Below, in pieces: positions 42,600-52,738 of a stretch of DNA of 64,000 bases. A program made the position numbers and the translations under genes. Each line of letters opens with the position of its first letter. Position 1 is the stretch's first letter. A model generated the notes under the pieces. That model ran no database searches, had not been told where the DNA came from, and worked only from the letters and a program-made list of their open reading frames with translations. Source of the DNA: Prorocentrum cordatum (taxonomy: Eukaryota > Sar > Dinophyceae > Prorocentrales > Prorocentraceae); assembly GCA_963575745.1 (NCBI GenBank), contig CAUYUJ010018325.1, positions 40,001 to 104,000 on the forward strand. The letters are read 5' to 3'.

Positions 42600-42836
42600 G
42601 AATCCGCCGCCGCCGCCGCCGCCGCCGCCGCCCGCCGCCGCCGCCGCCGCCCCCGCCCGCCGCCGCCGCCGCGCGCCGCCGCCCGCGCCGCCCGCCGCCG
42701 CCGTCCGCCGCCGCCGCCGCGCCGTCCGCCGCCGCCGCCGCCGCTCCCGCCGCTCCCGCCGCCGCCACCGCCGCAGCCGCCGCACCCGCTGCCCCCGCCG
42801 CAGCCGCTGCCTCCGCCGCAGCCGCCGCCGCCAAAT
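42600..42836. repeat. (GCC)n microsatellite
   Basis: Almost pure CCG/GCC repeats; poly-Ala, poly-Pro and poly-Arg frames in it are artefacts. Confidence 0.95.
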
Positions 42837-42857
42837 GTATTCTGTTTTGTTCCCAAC

Positions 42858-44365
42858 CATCCTGTGGTGTTGGGTCTTCGTCGCCCCGCGTCCCACCTTC
42901 CTCCTCCTCCCTCTCTTCCCGTTCCTCCCTCCTCCCCCTCCTTGCCTCTGCTTTCGGCGCACCTCTCACACGCTTCGTAGCCCCATAGGGAGCCCCACCG
43001 AAGGCCCCAGTGGTTGTTCTCGCATGCGGTTCCCCCGCCCAGGGCAGCGCTTCGTGGCCCCATAGGGAGCTCCACCGAAGGCCCCAGTGGCTGCTCTCGC
43101 ATGCGGTTCCCCCACCCAGGGCAGCGTTTCGTGGCCTCAAAGGGAGCTCCACCGAAGGCCCTAGTGGCGCAGTTCGCATGCCGTTCCCGTACCCAGGGCA
43201 GCGTTTCGTTGCCCCATAGGGAGCTCCACCGAAGGTTCCAATGGCGCAGTTCGCATGCGGTTCCCCCACCCAGGGCAACGCTTCGTGGCCCCATAGGGAG
43301 CTCCACCGAAGGCCCCAGTGGCTGCTTTCGCATGCGGTTCCCCCACCCAGGGCAGCGCTTCGTGGCCCCATAGGGAGCAGGGCCGCGCTTCGTGGCCCCA
43401 TAGGGAGCTCCACCGAAGGCCCGAGTGGCTGCTATCGCATGCGGCTCCCCCGCCCAGGGCAACGCTTCGTGGCCCCATAGGGAACTCCACCGAAGGCCCC
43501 AGTAGCTGCTCTCGCATGCGGTTCAGGGCAGCGTTTCGTGGCCCCATAGGGAGCTCCACCGAAGGCCCCACTGGCTGCTCTCGGATGCGGTCCCCCCACT
43601 CAAGGCAGCGTTTCGTGGCCCCATAGGGAGCTCCACCGAAGGCCCCAGTGGCGCAGTTCGCATGCGGTTCCCCCACCCAGGGCATCGGGAACTCCACCGA
43701 AGGCCCCAGTAGCTGCTCTCGCATGCGGTTCAGGGCAGCGTTTCGTGGCCCCATAGGGAGCTCCACCGAAGGCCCCACTGGCTGCTCTCGGATGCGGTCC
43801 CCCCACTCAAGGCAGCGTTTCGTGGCCCCATAGGGAGCTCCACCGAAGGCCCCAGTGGCCCCAGTGGCAGTTCGCATGCGGTTCCCCCACCCAGGGCAGC
43901 GCTTCGTGGCCCCATAGGGAGCTCCACCGAAGGCCCTAGTGGCGCAGTTCGCATGCGGTTCCCGTGCCCAGGGCAGCGTTTCGTTGCCCCATAGGGAGCT
44001 CCACCGAAGGCCCCAGTGGCGCAGTTCGCATGCGGTTCCCCCACCCAGGGCAGCGCTTCGTGGCCCCATAGGGAGCTCCACCGAAGGCCCCAGTGGCGCA
44101 GTTCGCATGCGGTTCCCCCACCCAGGGCAGCGCTTCGTGGCCCCATAGGGAATTCCACCGAAGGCCCCAGTGGCTGCTCTCGCATGCGGTTCCCCCGCCC
44201 AGGGCAGCGTTTCGTTGCCCCATAGGGAACTCCACCGAAGGCCCGCCCCAGTGGCGCAGTTCGCACGCGGTTCCCCCACCCAAGGCAGCGCTTCGTGGCC
44301 CCATAGGGAACCCCACCGAAAGCGGCACCCACAACGCGTTACGAACACTTGCTTATGGTTGGGTC
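42858..44365 (-). repeat. 77-bp satellite-bearing element, inverted copy
   Basis: Reverse complement of the organisation at 21696-24540: right motif GACCCAACACCACAGGATGG (as CCATCCTGTGGTGTTGGGTC at 42858-42877), about 16 units of 77 bp from 42975 to 44330, and the left module ending CGACCAT-like at 44355-44365. Units here carry GGGGGAACCGCATGCGAAC in place of GGCGTTGACGCATGCGGAC. Confidence 0.75.
43481..43856 (-). repeat. 207-bp direct duplication inside the inverted array
   Basis: The segment beginning GGAACTCCACCGAAGGCCCC at 43481 recurs at 43688, with the same truncated unit (GCGGTTCAGGGCAGCG) in both. This suggests a recent duplication of several units. Confidence 0.65.
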
Positions 44366-44387
44366 CTTCGCCAGGATTTTATTACCT

Positions 44388-44515
44388 AACAGCGAAGACT
44401 GATAGGTTTCTAGTTGACTCAAAAGAGAGCAGCTGATGACTCGACAGGGGGGTCTGGGCGGGTGCCGGACAGGGTGCCGCAGAACTCATTTTAAGCCAAC
44501 AGTCACACACTTCGT
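44388..44515 (+). mobile_element. Family C inverted-repeat element, left half
   Basis: TTACCTAACAGCGAAGACTG, TAGGTTTCTAGTTGACTCAA, then GGGGGGTCTGGGCGGGTGCC, matching the complete element at 49951-50149. The right terminus is missing; a 73-bp array follows instead. Confidence 0.6.
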
Positions 44516-44930
44516 GCTCTTCGACTTCCCAGAACTCCATTCCCGGGCCACATTCTGAATGCCCAGAGCCAACTGTAGGGTAGGCCACTTCGTGCTCTTC
44601 GAGTTCCCAGAACTCCATTCCCGTGCCACATTTTGAATGCCCGGAGCCAACTGTAGGCCACTTCGTGCTCTTCGAGTTCCCAGAACTCCATTCCTGGGCA
44701 TGATTTGGAATGCCCGGAGCCAACTGTAGGCCACTTCGTGGTCTTCGAGTTCCCAGAACTCCATTCCTGGGCATGATTTGGAATGCCCGGAGCCAACTGT
44801 AGGCCACTTCGTGGTCTTCGAGTTCCCAGAACTCCATTCCCGGGCCAGATTTTGGATGCCCGTAGCCAACTGTAGGCCACTTCGTGCTCTTCGACTTCCC
44901 AGAACTCCCATTCCTGGACCACACTTTCAG
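44500..44930 (+). repeat. 73-bp tandem array 1
   Basis: About six units of CTTCGTGCTCTTCGAGTTCC, CAGAACTCCATTCCCGGGCC, ACATTTTGAATGCCCGGAGC, CAACTGTAGGCCA. The unit begins inside family C sequence (CACTTCGTGCTCTTCGA). Its length is not a multiple of three, so frames through it are not genes. Confidence 0.8.
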
Positions 44931-44939
44931 CAGGGGCAA

Positions 44940-45915
44940 GAGCACGACGAGGAGGAGGACGAGCAAGACAGGAGGACGAGGACGAGCAGGAGCAGGACGA
45001 GGAGCAGGAGGAGCAGGAGAAGAAGGACGAGCAGGAGGAGGAGGAGGACGAGCAGGAGAGGAGGACGCCAGGAGGAGGAGGACGACTGGCAGAGGAGGAG
45101 GAGGAGGGCAGGAGGGGAGGGGAGGGGAGGGATGGGGGAGGACTACCTGGAGGAGGAGGAGGGGAGGATGTAGGATGAAGGAGGAGGAGGAGGAGGAGGG
45201 AGGAGGAGGAGGTGAAGAGGAGGGAGGACGAGGAGGTGGAGGAGGCGGAGGAGGAGGAGGAGGAGGGGAGGAGGACGAGGACGAGGAGGAGGAGGGGGAG
45301 GGGGGGGGTGCGAGCACCAGGAGGAGGAGGAGGAGGAGGAGGAGGAGGAGGAGGAGGAGGAGGAGGAGGAGGAGGAGGAGGAGGGGGAGAGAACATCACG
45401 AGGAGGAGGACGAGCAAGACGAGGAGGACGAGAACGAGGGCGACCAGGAAGAGGAGGAGGAGGAGGAGGAGGAGGGGAGGGGGAGGACTACCAGGAGGAG
45501 GAGGAGGAGGAGGAGGAGAAGGAGGAGGAGGAGGAGGAGGAGGAGGAAGAGGAGGAGGAGGACGAGGAGGAGGAGGAGGAGGAGGACGAGGAGGAGGAGG
45601 GGGGGGAGAGCACCAGGAGAAGGAGAACGAGGACCACCAGGAGGAGGAGGAGGAGGAGGAGGAGGAGGAGGAGGAGGAGGAGGAGAGAGCACCAGGAGGA
45701 GGAGGACGAGCAAGACGAGGAGGACGAGAACCAGGACGAGCAGGAGGAAGAGGAGGAGGAGGAGGAGGAGGAGGAGGAGGAGGAGGAGGAGGAGGAGGAG
45801 CAGGAGAAAGAGGAGGAGGAGGAGGAGGAGGAGGAGGAGCAGGAGAAAGAGGACGAGCAGGAGGAGCACGAGGACGAGCAGGAGGAGGAGGAGGAGGACG
45901 AACAGGAGGGGAGGG
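44940..45915 (+). repeat. Long (GGA)n/(GAC)n-like purine tract
   Basis: Nearly 1 kb of GGA with GAC and GCA variants. It gives very long Glu/Gly/Arg frames on + and Leu/Ser/Pro frames on - that are not genes. Confidence 0.95.
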
Positions 45916-45969
45916 CGGCCGGCTGCCCCGGCCGGCTCCTACACATGGCTGTTAGGTTGCTTTGCCGGG

Positions 45970-46095
45970 ATAATTACCTAACAGCTTGTTCTGATAGGTT
46001 TCTAGTGGGGTCAAAAGAGAGCAGCAGATGACTCCACAGGGGGGTCTGGGCGGGTGCCGGACAGGGTGCCGCAGAAGTCGTTTTAAGCAAACAGT
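45970..46095 (+). mobile_element. Family C inverted-repeat element, second left half
   Basis: Starts TAATTACCTAACAGCTTGTT and keeps the GGGGGGTCTGGGCGGGTGCC core, again followed directly by a 73-bp array. Confidence 0.6.
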
Positions 46096-46535
46096 CACAC
46101 ACTTCGTGCTCTTCGACCTCCCAGAACTCCATTCCAGGGCCACATTCTGAATGCCCGGAGCCAACTGTAGGCCACTTCGTGCTCTTCGACTTCCCAGAAC
46201 TCCATTCCCGGGCCACATTTTGAATGCCCGGAGCCAACTGTAGGCCACTTCGTGCTCTTCGACTTCCCAGAACTCCATTCCCGGGCCACATTTTGAATGC
46301 CCGGAGCCAACTGTAGGCCACTTCGTCGTCTTCGAGTCCCCAGAACTCCATTCCCGGGCCACATTTTGAATGCCCGGAGCCAACTGTAGGCCACTTCGTG
46401 CTCTTCGATTTCCCAGAACTCCATTCCCGGGCCACATTTTGAATGCCCGGAGCCAACTGTAGGCCATTTCGTGCTCTTCGAGTTCCCAGAACTCCATTCC
46501 CTGGCCACATTTTGAATGCCCGTAGCCAACTGAGG
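46096..46535 (+). repeat. 73-bp tandem array 2
   Basis: Six units of the same 73-bp repeat as 44500-44930 (GCCACTT at 46171 and 46244). Confidence 0.8.
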
Positions 46536-47640
46536 CTGAGGCAGGCTGCTGCTGAGGCAGGCTGAGGCTGAGGCTGAGGCAGGCTGAGGCTGAGGCAGGC
46601 TGAGGCTGAGGCTGAGGTTGAGGCTGAGGCTGTGGCTGAGGCAGGCTGAGGCAGACGCTGAGGCAGGCTGATGCTGAGGCAGGCTGAGGCTGAGGCTGAG
46701 GCTGATGCAGGCTGAGGCTGAGGCTGAGGAAAAGGTTGAGGATGAGGCTAAGGTTGAGGCTGAAGCTGAAGCAGGCTGAGGCTGAGGCTGAGGCAGGCTG
46801 AGGCTGAGGCTTAGGCAAGCTGATACTGAGGCAGACTGAGTCTGAGGCTGAGGCAGGCTGAGGCTGAGGCAGGCTGAGGCTGAGGCAGGCTGAGGCAGGC
46901 TGAGGCAGGCTGAGGCTGAGGCTGAGGCTGAGGCTGAGGCTGAGGCTGAGGCTGAGGATGAGGATGAGGCAGGCTGAGGCCGCTGGGCCTGAGGCCAGGT
47001 GTGGTCGGATGGCAGAGGCTGCTGAGCAGTTGAGGCCTTTTGTTTTTTTTGGAGGCTAGATGCAGGATGAGGCTGTAGCAAGTCTGAGGCTGAGGCTGAG
47101 CTGAGGTGAGGCTGTGGCTGAGGCTGAGGCTGAGGCAGGTTTGAGCAGACGTGAGGCAGGCTGAGGCTGAGGCATGCTGATGCTGAGGCAGGCTGAGGCT
47201 GAGGCTGAGGCAGGCTGAGGCTGAAGCCGAGGCTGAAAGCAGACTGAGGCTGAGGCTGAAGCAGGCTGAGGTTGAGGCTGAGGCTGAAGCTGAGGCTGAG
47301 GCAGGCTGATGCTGAGGCTGCAGCAGGCTGTGCTGAGAAAAGCCCTTCGGATGTGCGCCCCCTCAGGTCTGATTGGCTGAGGCTGAGGCAGGCTGAGGCT
47401 GAGGCTGAGGCAGGCTGATGCGGAGGCAGGCTGAGGCTGAGGCTGAGGCTGAGGCTGAGGCTGATGCAGGCTGAGGCTGAGGCAGGCTGTGGCTGAGGCC
47501 GAGGCTGAAGGCAGGCTGTGGCTGAGGCTGAGGCTGAAGCAGGCTGAGGCTGAGGCTGAGGCAGGCTGAGGCTGAGGCTGAGGCAGGCTGATACTGAGGC
47601 AGGCTGAGGCTGAGGCTGTGACTGTGACTGCCGTTGCCAC
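46536..47640. repeat. (TGAGGC)n hexanucleotide array
   Basis: About 1.1 kb of GAGGCT/GAGGCAGGCT hexamers, interrupted near 46970-47110 and 47330-47375. It produces Leu-Ser-Leu-Pro-Gln-Pro frames on the minus strand. Not a telomeric repeat. Confidence 0.9.
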
Positions 47641-47688
47641 TGCGACTGTCATCGCGAATGCGACTGCGACTGCGAGAACAGGTGAATT

Positions 47689-48099
47689 CTACAACTGGAT
47701 TCTCATCTGGATCTTAAGGGGAATGTTTCCATATATGCTTCTACACATCGCTACATAGCGTGCTGCCTGCTCCTGCAGCGCCACCAGCGTGCCTTGCAGC
47801 GCTTGCATCATTCGGACTGGAGCGATGTCATGCACTGGATCCACTGCAACTGCGAACTCTGCCACATTCTCATGCAGGTAGGCCATGTCAGGCTGTTTTG
47901 CTGCTTCTCCGTCTTTGTCTGTCTCTTTCTCCTCGTCAGACTCGTCTCCCGCCTCGTCGTCTCTGCCCACCTTCCGGCGCCCTGGATGCTGGCCCCAACA
48001 GACGTGCCGGGGCTTTGTCCGCACCGTCCACTGGTTGCAGACAGGCTTGGATGTGGTCTGGCACGCCGTCATTGTCCAGGCCCCTTCATAATCATCCAT
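47689..48099 (-). CDS. Hypothetical protein, 136 aa, minus strand
   Basis: ATG at 48099-48097, stop at 47691-47689. The start MDDYEGAWTMTACQTTSKPV is followed by a basic segment with CWGQHPGRRKVG, an acidic linker (DDEAGDESDEEKETDKDGE) and a helical C terminus. Codon use is ordinary and free of repeats, unlike its surroundings, so I think it is real or a recent relic. No family recognised. It is divergent from the plus-strand gene at 48726 with about 630 bp between. Confidence 0.4.
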   Translation of the reverse strand: MDDYEGAWTMTACQTTSKPVCNQWTVRTKPRHVCWGQHPGRRKVGRDDEAGDESDEEKETDKDGEAAKQPDMAYLHENVAEFAVAVDPVHDIAPVRMMQALQGTLVALQEQAARYVAMCRSIYGNIPLKIQMRIQL

Positions 48100-48725
48100 T
48101 CATCATCCATTTCGTTGTCCGTGCCTCTGTATGCTCAACCCACTTTTCTGTTCTGTATATTGAATGCGCTGCTTCACCACGCCCCGCGGTGCTTCTCAGC
48201 CTGCCTAGTCATTTACGGTTCTTTCAGCCAACTAGCGATGGTCAAGAAATTGGTTTTCAAAAAAAATCTGTGACCAAAAGGTATCGACCCGCGCTGGTCC
48301 CTGGCATGGAGAAGAAAGATTTGGCCACTCCGAGGAGTGCAACTCTTCATTCGCTTCGCTCATTCCGCCGGCCCATGTTGTAGCACCGCTGGCGCTTGCT
48401 TCCGTGCTCGGGCGCGGGCGTCTGAACGGCCTCCTCGGGCCGCTTCGGGGTTCTGAGGAGCTCCTTCGGAGCCTTCTGAGGGGTTCTGACGAGCCTCTGA
48501 GGGCCTTTCTGGGGAAACCTCTTCGGTCCTCCTGAGCCTCCGGGAAATCTCTTCGCCTTTCTTGGGACTCCCTGGCGGGCCTCGGGGCCGCGCCCAGAGG
48601 GAAAACCATCGTGGATTAACGCGCCTCAGCTCCATTTCGGCCAGCGAACTTCAGGTCGCCGCCGCGCTGCGAGGAGAACGGCAAGGCGCTCCGGGCGCAG
48701 ACGTGGTGGCAAAGTTACGCTTCAG
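48100..48725. other. Spacer between divergent ORFs
   Basis: 48420-48600 contains CCTTCGGAGCCTTCTGAGG-like imperfect repeats. Just before 48726 another frame reads ALRAQTWWQSYASDE and VSWCKNPNKQ, which looks coding and may belong to the next gene by a frame change near 48775. Confidence 0.35.
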
Positions 48726-49811
48726 ATGAATGTCATATCTTCACTGTTAGTTGGTGCAAAAACCCCAACAAGCAGATATGAGCGCTTCTTGTACAATGAT
48801 GCCCTTGTTCGCTGTCGCATTTGCAGTGCTCCTCAATCTTCGAGTGCAGAACTGCATTTCGCATGCGGGGAATGTGCAGCTAAGCAGGCTCGGGATTGTA
48901 TATGTTCAGGCATCGCATCTCTGCATGGCAATGTGAATTTAGAGCTCTTGTCAGAACTCGTTTCAGGTATCCGATCGCCAGAAAACCCTGTGCACCAACC
49001 ATTTGACCCCGAGGATCAACGCAAACTGCAGGAATCCCTGGAGAAAGGTGCTGCGGTGCTTCTCAGCCTGCGGACTTCGCGCAGCACGAGTATTTTGGTT
49101 CGTTTCCGCCACCTCGTGCGTCTGATCTACATTGCTGCCATGACGGGCTTGGCAGCGACCGTGGATGCTGCAGCGCCATACCTAGCTCAAAACGACTTGA
49201 AAGGTTTCAGGCATTACCTCGACACCGCGGAGGTCGTGCACCGTGGCGGCCAGCACCCGGGGAAGATCTGTCGCGGCAACATTGCAGCGCAGCTTGTTGA
49301 GTTCATGCGCGTCGTCGGCAACAAGATGGCGCAACTGCTCTCCTCATGCGCGCCCTCCCTGCAGACGGCCCAGCGGCGACAGGTGCTGCTCAGCCTTGCT
49401 CAAGTAGTTTTCCAAATGGCAAGCAAGCGCGAATTCAAGGTCGATGGATGCGGGGCATACAAGTGCAAACGAATCCTGGAAATCACCATGCTGGCTGGGC
49501 TCAGTTCCAAACTGACAGTGCCGCGTTTGCTGCCTGGTGATCTCTTGGCTTTGTCTGGTCGGTGGCCGGTTCCACGCGGATCTTGCCTTGCCTTGCGAAA
49601 GATCATGCCCGGCATGACCACGAAACTTCGCGAACAGCAGGCTTTGAAAGCGATCTCTTTGACACTGGGCTCCGGCGGTAATGGCAAGTCGGTTCCTGTC
49701 TGCACGATATCCGCAATGTTGTGCTTCTGGAATGAGCACAAGAATAACGTGTTGCAGTGGGTGCAGGAGTGGGTGCCCAAGATGCTGTCGCGGCAGGCGG
49801 CGAGCCGCTGA
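48726..49811 (+). CDS. Hypothetical intronless protein, 361 aa, Cys-rich N terminus
   Basis: ATG at 48726, TGA at 49809. Near the N terminus are paired cysteines (VRCRICSAPQ, then CGECAAKQARDCICSG) that could form a zinc-binding site, followed by about 280 mostly helical residues (LLSLRTSRSTSILVRFRHLV, KMAQLLSSCAPSLQTAQRR, WNEHKNNVLQWVQEW). Codon use is balanced and not repeat-driven. The upstream frame ending NPNKQI at about 48776 may be the true N terminus joined by an indel. No family recognised, and no introns are seen. Confidence 0.55.
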   Translation: MNVISSLLVGAKTPTSRYERFLYNDALVRCRICSAPQSSSAELHFACGECAAKQARDCICSGIASLHGNVNLELLSELVSGIRSPENPVHQPFDPEDQRKLQESLEKGAAVLLSLRTSRSTSILVRFRHLVRLIYIAAMTGLAATVDAAAPYLAQNDLKGFRHYLDTAEVVHRGGQHPGKICRGNIAAQLVEFMRVVGNKMAQLLSSCAPSLQTAQRRQVLLSLAQVVFQMASKREFKVDGCGAYKCKRILEITMLAGLSSKLTVPRLLPGDLLALSGRWPVPRGSCLALRKIMPGMTTKLREQQALKAISLTLGSGGNGKSVPVCTISAMLCFWNEHKNNVLQWVQEWVPKMLSRQAASR

Positions 49812-49950
49812 AGCGTTTGCCCACTTTTGCCCGCGGTACTTATCAGCCCGCAGTGCCTCTCAGCCCGCGGTGCTTCTCAGCCCGCGGTTGCTTTTCTAGA
49901 CGCGTCTGCGCTGATGGGGCAGCACTGTTTTCTTCGCATGCACTTCGAGC
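49812..49950. repeat. Short tandem CTCAGCCCGCGGTGCTT
   Basis: Three drifting copies of a 17-18 bp unit at 49840-49890; similar GCGGTGCTTCTCAGCC occurs at 48187 and inside the gene at 49052. Confidence 0.5.
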
Positions 49951-50149
49951 TTTTTACTTAACAGCGAAGACTGATAGGTTTCTACAAGACTCAAAAGAGA
50001 GCAGCAGATGACTCCACAGGGGGGTCTGGGCGGGTGCCGGACAGGGTGCCGCAGAAGTCGTTTTAAGCCAACAGTCACACACTTCGTGCTCTTCGAGGAG
50101 CTCTTTTGAGTCAACTAGAAACCTATCAGTCTACGCTGTTAGGTAAAAA
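49951..50149. mobile_element. Family C inverted-repeat element, complete
   Basis: 199 bp. The left end TTTTTACTTAACAGCGAAGA, CTGATAGGTTTCTA...GACTCAAAAGAG is mirrored at the right end (CTCTTTTGAGTC...TATCAGTCTACGCTGTTAGG), giving TIRs of about 50 bp with few mismatches. The interior holds the GGGGGGTCTGGGCGGGTGCC core. Shares its left half with 44388 and 45970. Non-coding, MITE-like. Confidence 0.65.
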
Positions 50150-50247
50150 TTGCCCCAACAAAATGGTCCAAACAATCCGAAAAAGTGCGAAAATGGTCCA
50201 AAAATATGACCCAAAGATTCCCCCCTGTCGAGGGACAGGCCCGCCCT
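50150..50247. mobile_element. MITE-like family B, right-half fragment
   Basis: AT-rich interior with AAAATGGTCCAAA motifs, ending CCCCCCTGTCGAGGGACAGGC, like the right ends of the other family B copies. It directly abuts the family C element. Confidence 0.45.
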
Positions 50248-50399
50248 CGGGCCAGGCTCCGCCTCGCCCCCGCGCAGCTCCACCCGGCCCGCGGCGCCAC
50301 GCCTCGAGGAGACCCCCGGCCGAGCCCGCGCGCTCCGCTGCCGTGCCCCGCCGGGGCGCTCCGCGGGACTGCCGAGCCCTCTTGCCCTGCCGGGCTTAA

Positions 50400-50567
50400 G
50401 TCCGGCGTGTCCCCCTACAGGGGGATTTTGGACGAAGGAAAAAAAAATACACCAAAAATGCTCAAAAATTTACACGCACACACACACACCAAAAAAAAAA
50501 AACAAATCGTCCCCTGACGATTTTTGACTATTTTGGACTGTTCCCCCTGTAGAGGAACAGGCCCGAC
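50400..50567. mobile_element. MITE-like family B, copy 2
   Basis: Starts GTCCGGCGTGTCCCCCTACAG after TTAA (50396-50399) and ends CAGAGG-AACAGGCCCGAC-type inverted sequence before TCAA. The interior has A-runs and AATCGTCCCCTGACGATTTT. No ORF. Confidence 0.6.
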
Positions 50568-50908
50568 TCAATGCCAGGCCGAGGCCCGGACAGCAGCAGG
50601 AGCGCCCGTCGCGGCTTCTCACCACGACGCCCGGGGTTGGCAGGGAGCGGAGAGGCGTGCGAACCGACGACTCGGACGTCCGACGCCCCACCACCGCTCC
50701 GCGCCGCGCGCAGGGTGCCTCTGCAGCAGCCAGGTCTCTGCCAGGGTCACGTTCCTGGCTCTCCCGTCCTCTCCAGCTCCCCCTGCGCCTCCGGCCTTCT
50801 CCCTCCTTGTCATGCTCTTTTCACTACTGCAACTCTTCCACCCCCTCTTCAGATGGCACCCAACAAACGTCAGCGAAGTATGAGAGCGCGCGCGGATGCG
50901 ATGTCGCC
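50568..50908. other. Spacer upstream of a Pro-rich ORF
   Basis: No confident gene. A MAPNKRQRS reading begins at an ATG at 50853 preceded by a pyrimidine-rich tract and CTTCAG, which could be an exon of the following ORF. Confidence 0.3.
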
Positions 50909-51187
50909 ATGGATCCCCATCCGCATCCTCTCCCCGCTTCCCCCATTGAGCCCCTGCCACCCTCGCATCCTCCTCCTCCTCCTCCTCCTCCTCCTCCTCC
51001 TCCTCCTCCGCCCTACCCCAAGCAAGGAAATCCTGCGATCGGGCGAGCTGGTTCAGGGTCAAGTGGTAAGCAGTGGGCCCAAGGCTGGAGGAGGAGCAGG
51101 AAAGTTTCGGCGCTGATGAAACGTCACCTTGACAAGCGGCAGTGTACAAAGCCTGTGCCTACCGATGGACACTGTGGGTCGCGTTGA
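50909..51187 (+). CDS. Possible Pro-rich small protein, 92 aa
   Basis: ATG at 50909 gives MDPHPHPLPASPIEPLPPSH, a poly-Pro run from a (CCT)n tract, then YPKQGNPAIGRAGSGSSGKQ and a basic C terminus with LMKRHLDKRQ, ending at TGA 51185. The region after the repeat reads as ordinary coding, but a competing frame is also open through the (CCT)n. Weak call. Confidence 0.25.
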   Translation: MDPHPHPLPASPIEPLPPSHPPPPPPPPPPPPPPPYPKQGNPAIGRAGSGSSGKQWAQGWRRSRKVSALMKRHLDKRQCTKPVPTDGHCGSR

Positions 51188-52204
51188 CGTGAACATGCAA
51201 TCGTTTCTGATCTTATTCGCGGACCGCGTCCAGTGGCATTCTAGCTCCTACGCGGGCGCCGCCTCGGAGAGCAGCAAGCGCTCCTCCACTGGCGTAAGCG
51301 CTGGAAGTCACGCGTGCACCGCGGCGACAGCGCGCAACCAAATGGCCACCCCGGTGGCCGCCGGAGTCTAGCGCAAAAGCGCCCAGTGGCAGCGCAGCCG
51401 CCGGCGCCGATGATGCAGCGGCAGGTATGGATACTGTGCGTCACCACGGACTACCCTTGCATCATTGACCCGTCGTTCCATCGTTGCATCCTGCCGCCGC
51501 TGCGGCGGCTTCGACCACAACGCCCAAAGTGTGTTTCGCATGCCTGCCGTTGACGGCCAATTCGGACTGCGAGCCAGGCGCAGCACGAGCTCGAGGACGA
51601 GGGCTCCTCCTCCTCCTCCTCCTCCTCCTCCTCCTCCTCCTCCTCCTCCTCCTCGCCCTCCTCTTCCTCCTCCTCCTCCTCCTCCTCCTCGGAGGGTGCG
51701 CCAGGAGGCGGAGAGGAGGCGCAGGAGGAGTTCTGCCGCGAAAGGGGGAACGGGGGCAGAGGGCGAGCGGTGGCAGTGGCTCGGGGAAGGGGGGAGGCCG
51801 CAGAGGGCGACGACAACGGCCTCCTGGCGGTCCCCGGGCGTCCCCAGGAGCTCCCCGAGGTGCCGCAAGGTCTCCGAAGGCCACGTCCACGTTTTGCTAT
51901 TTGGCGTTTAGGCACTGGGCGGAAGGGTGGGGGGGAGGGAGGGGGGAGTCTGTCTGGCTCCGGACCTCTGCTTAGTGCGACTGATTGCAGCAGTGCGTCC
52001 ATCATGGGGGAGGCTCCACCTGCTCGAAACAGGCGCCAAAAACAGCCAAGATCAACTCCAGGCGGGGGGGGGGGGGGAAAAGGGGGGTGCGAGGGCCCGC
52101 GCCGATCGGCAAAAGAATGAATGAAAAAAACGCTCACCAAAAGAACAGCAGTGTTCGAAGCAACGCCTCCGATCGTCGACCCGACGACGACGACGACGAC
52201 GAGA

Positions 52205-52261
<57 letters not shown>

Positions 52262-52299
52262 ACGACGACGGCATCGTCGGCGACGACGACGAGCCCCCG
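51188..52299. repeat. Spacer with (CTC)n and (GAC)n microsatellites
   Basis: (CTC)n at 51604-51690, (GAC)n at 52181-52300. An island at 51790-51895 (GDDNGLLAVPGRPQELPEVP) has coding-like third positions but no clear limits. No other gene seen. Confidence 0.5.
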
Positions 52300-52738
52300 A
52301 CCTGCCCCGACCTGCCCAGGCGGCGCGGCGCGCTCCGACCAGAGCTCCGAGGTGGAGCCTGCCGTGGCCACCGGGGCGCCCCAAGGGCGGCCCGCGCGGG
52401 GCCCCCCGGGACGCCCCATAGGGCATCGGCCCTGCGCCCCGGGATCGCTCCATGGGGCCCTCGCGCCTGGCGCCCGGGACCCCCTCGGCCCGGGGGGGAC
52501 CCTCGGCGCTCCCTCCCAGGAGACCCTCGAGCTCCTCGAGCCCCTCGCGCCGGGAGCCGAGGGCCCCGCGGTTGCCCTCGCCGGGGCCCGAGCTCCCGCC
52601 GCCGCGGAGGAGGTGCCGCCCCGCGCGAGGGAGCTCAGCTGGAGCCCCGGGAGGGCTCCCGGAGCACCCCCTCGCGGGGCCCAGGGCATGGTGAACCAAG
52701 CAAGGGCCCCGGACTCCTTGGGAAGGGGCCCAGGTTAG
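52300..52738 (+). CDS. Possible exon, Pro/Ala/Glu-rich
   Basis: The frame ending at TAG 52736 reads SSEVEPAVATGAPQ, SQETLELLEPLAPGAEGPAV and AAEEVPPRARELSWSPG with strong G/C third positions. It begins in the (GAC)n tract, so the true 5' limit is unknown. No domain recognised; it could also be repeat-free GC-rich non-coding DNA. Confidence 0.25.

Noticed and set aside
42975-44330. Regularly spaced repeats considered as a CRISPR array
   Set aside because: There are no unique spacers; the whole 77-bp unit is repeated, and the window is eukaryotic.
43161-44348. 395-codon minus-strand frame
   Set aside because: Same satellite in reverse; the frame rotates through every unit.
44884-45981. 365-codon Arg/Gly/Glu frame and minus-strand Leu/Ser frames
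   Set aside because: Pure product of the GGA tract.
46536-47640. Hexamer array as telomeric sequence
   Set aside because: TGAGGC does not match known telomere repeats such as TTTAGGG, and the array is internal.
46095-47652. Minus-strand Leu-Ser-Pro-Gln repeat proteins
   Set aside because: Encoded by the TGAGGC hexamer and 73-bp arrays; no non-repetitive coding part.
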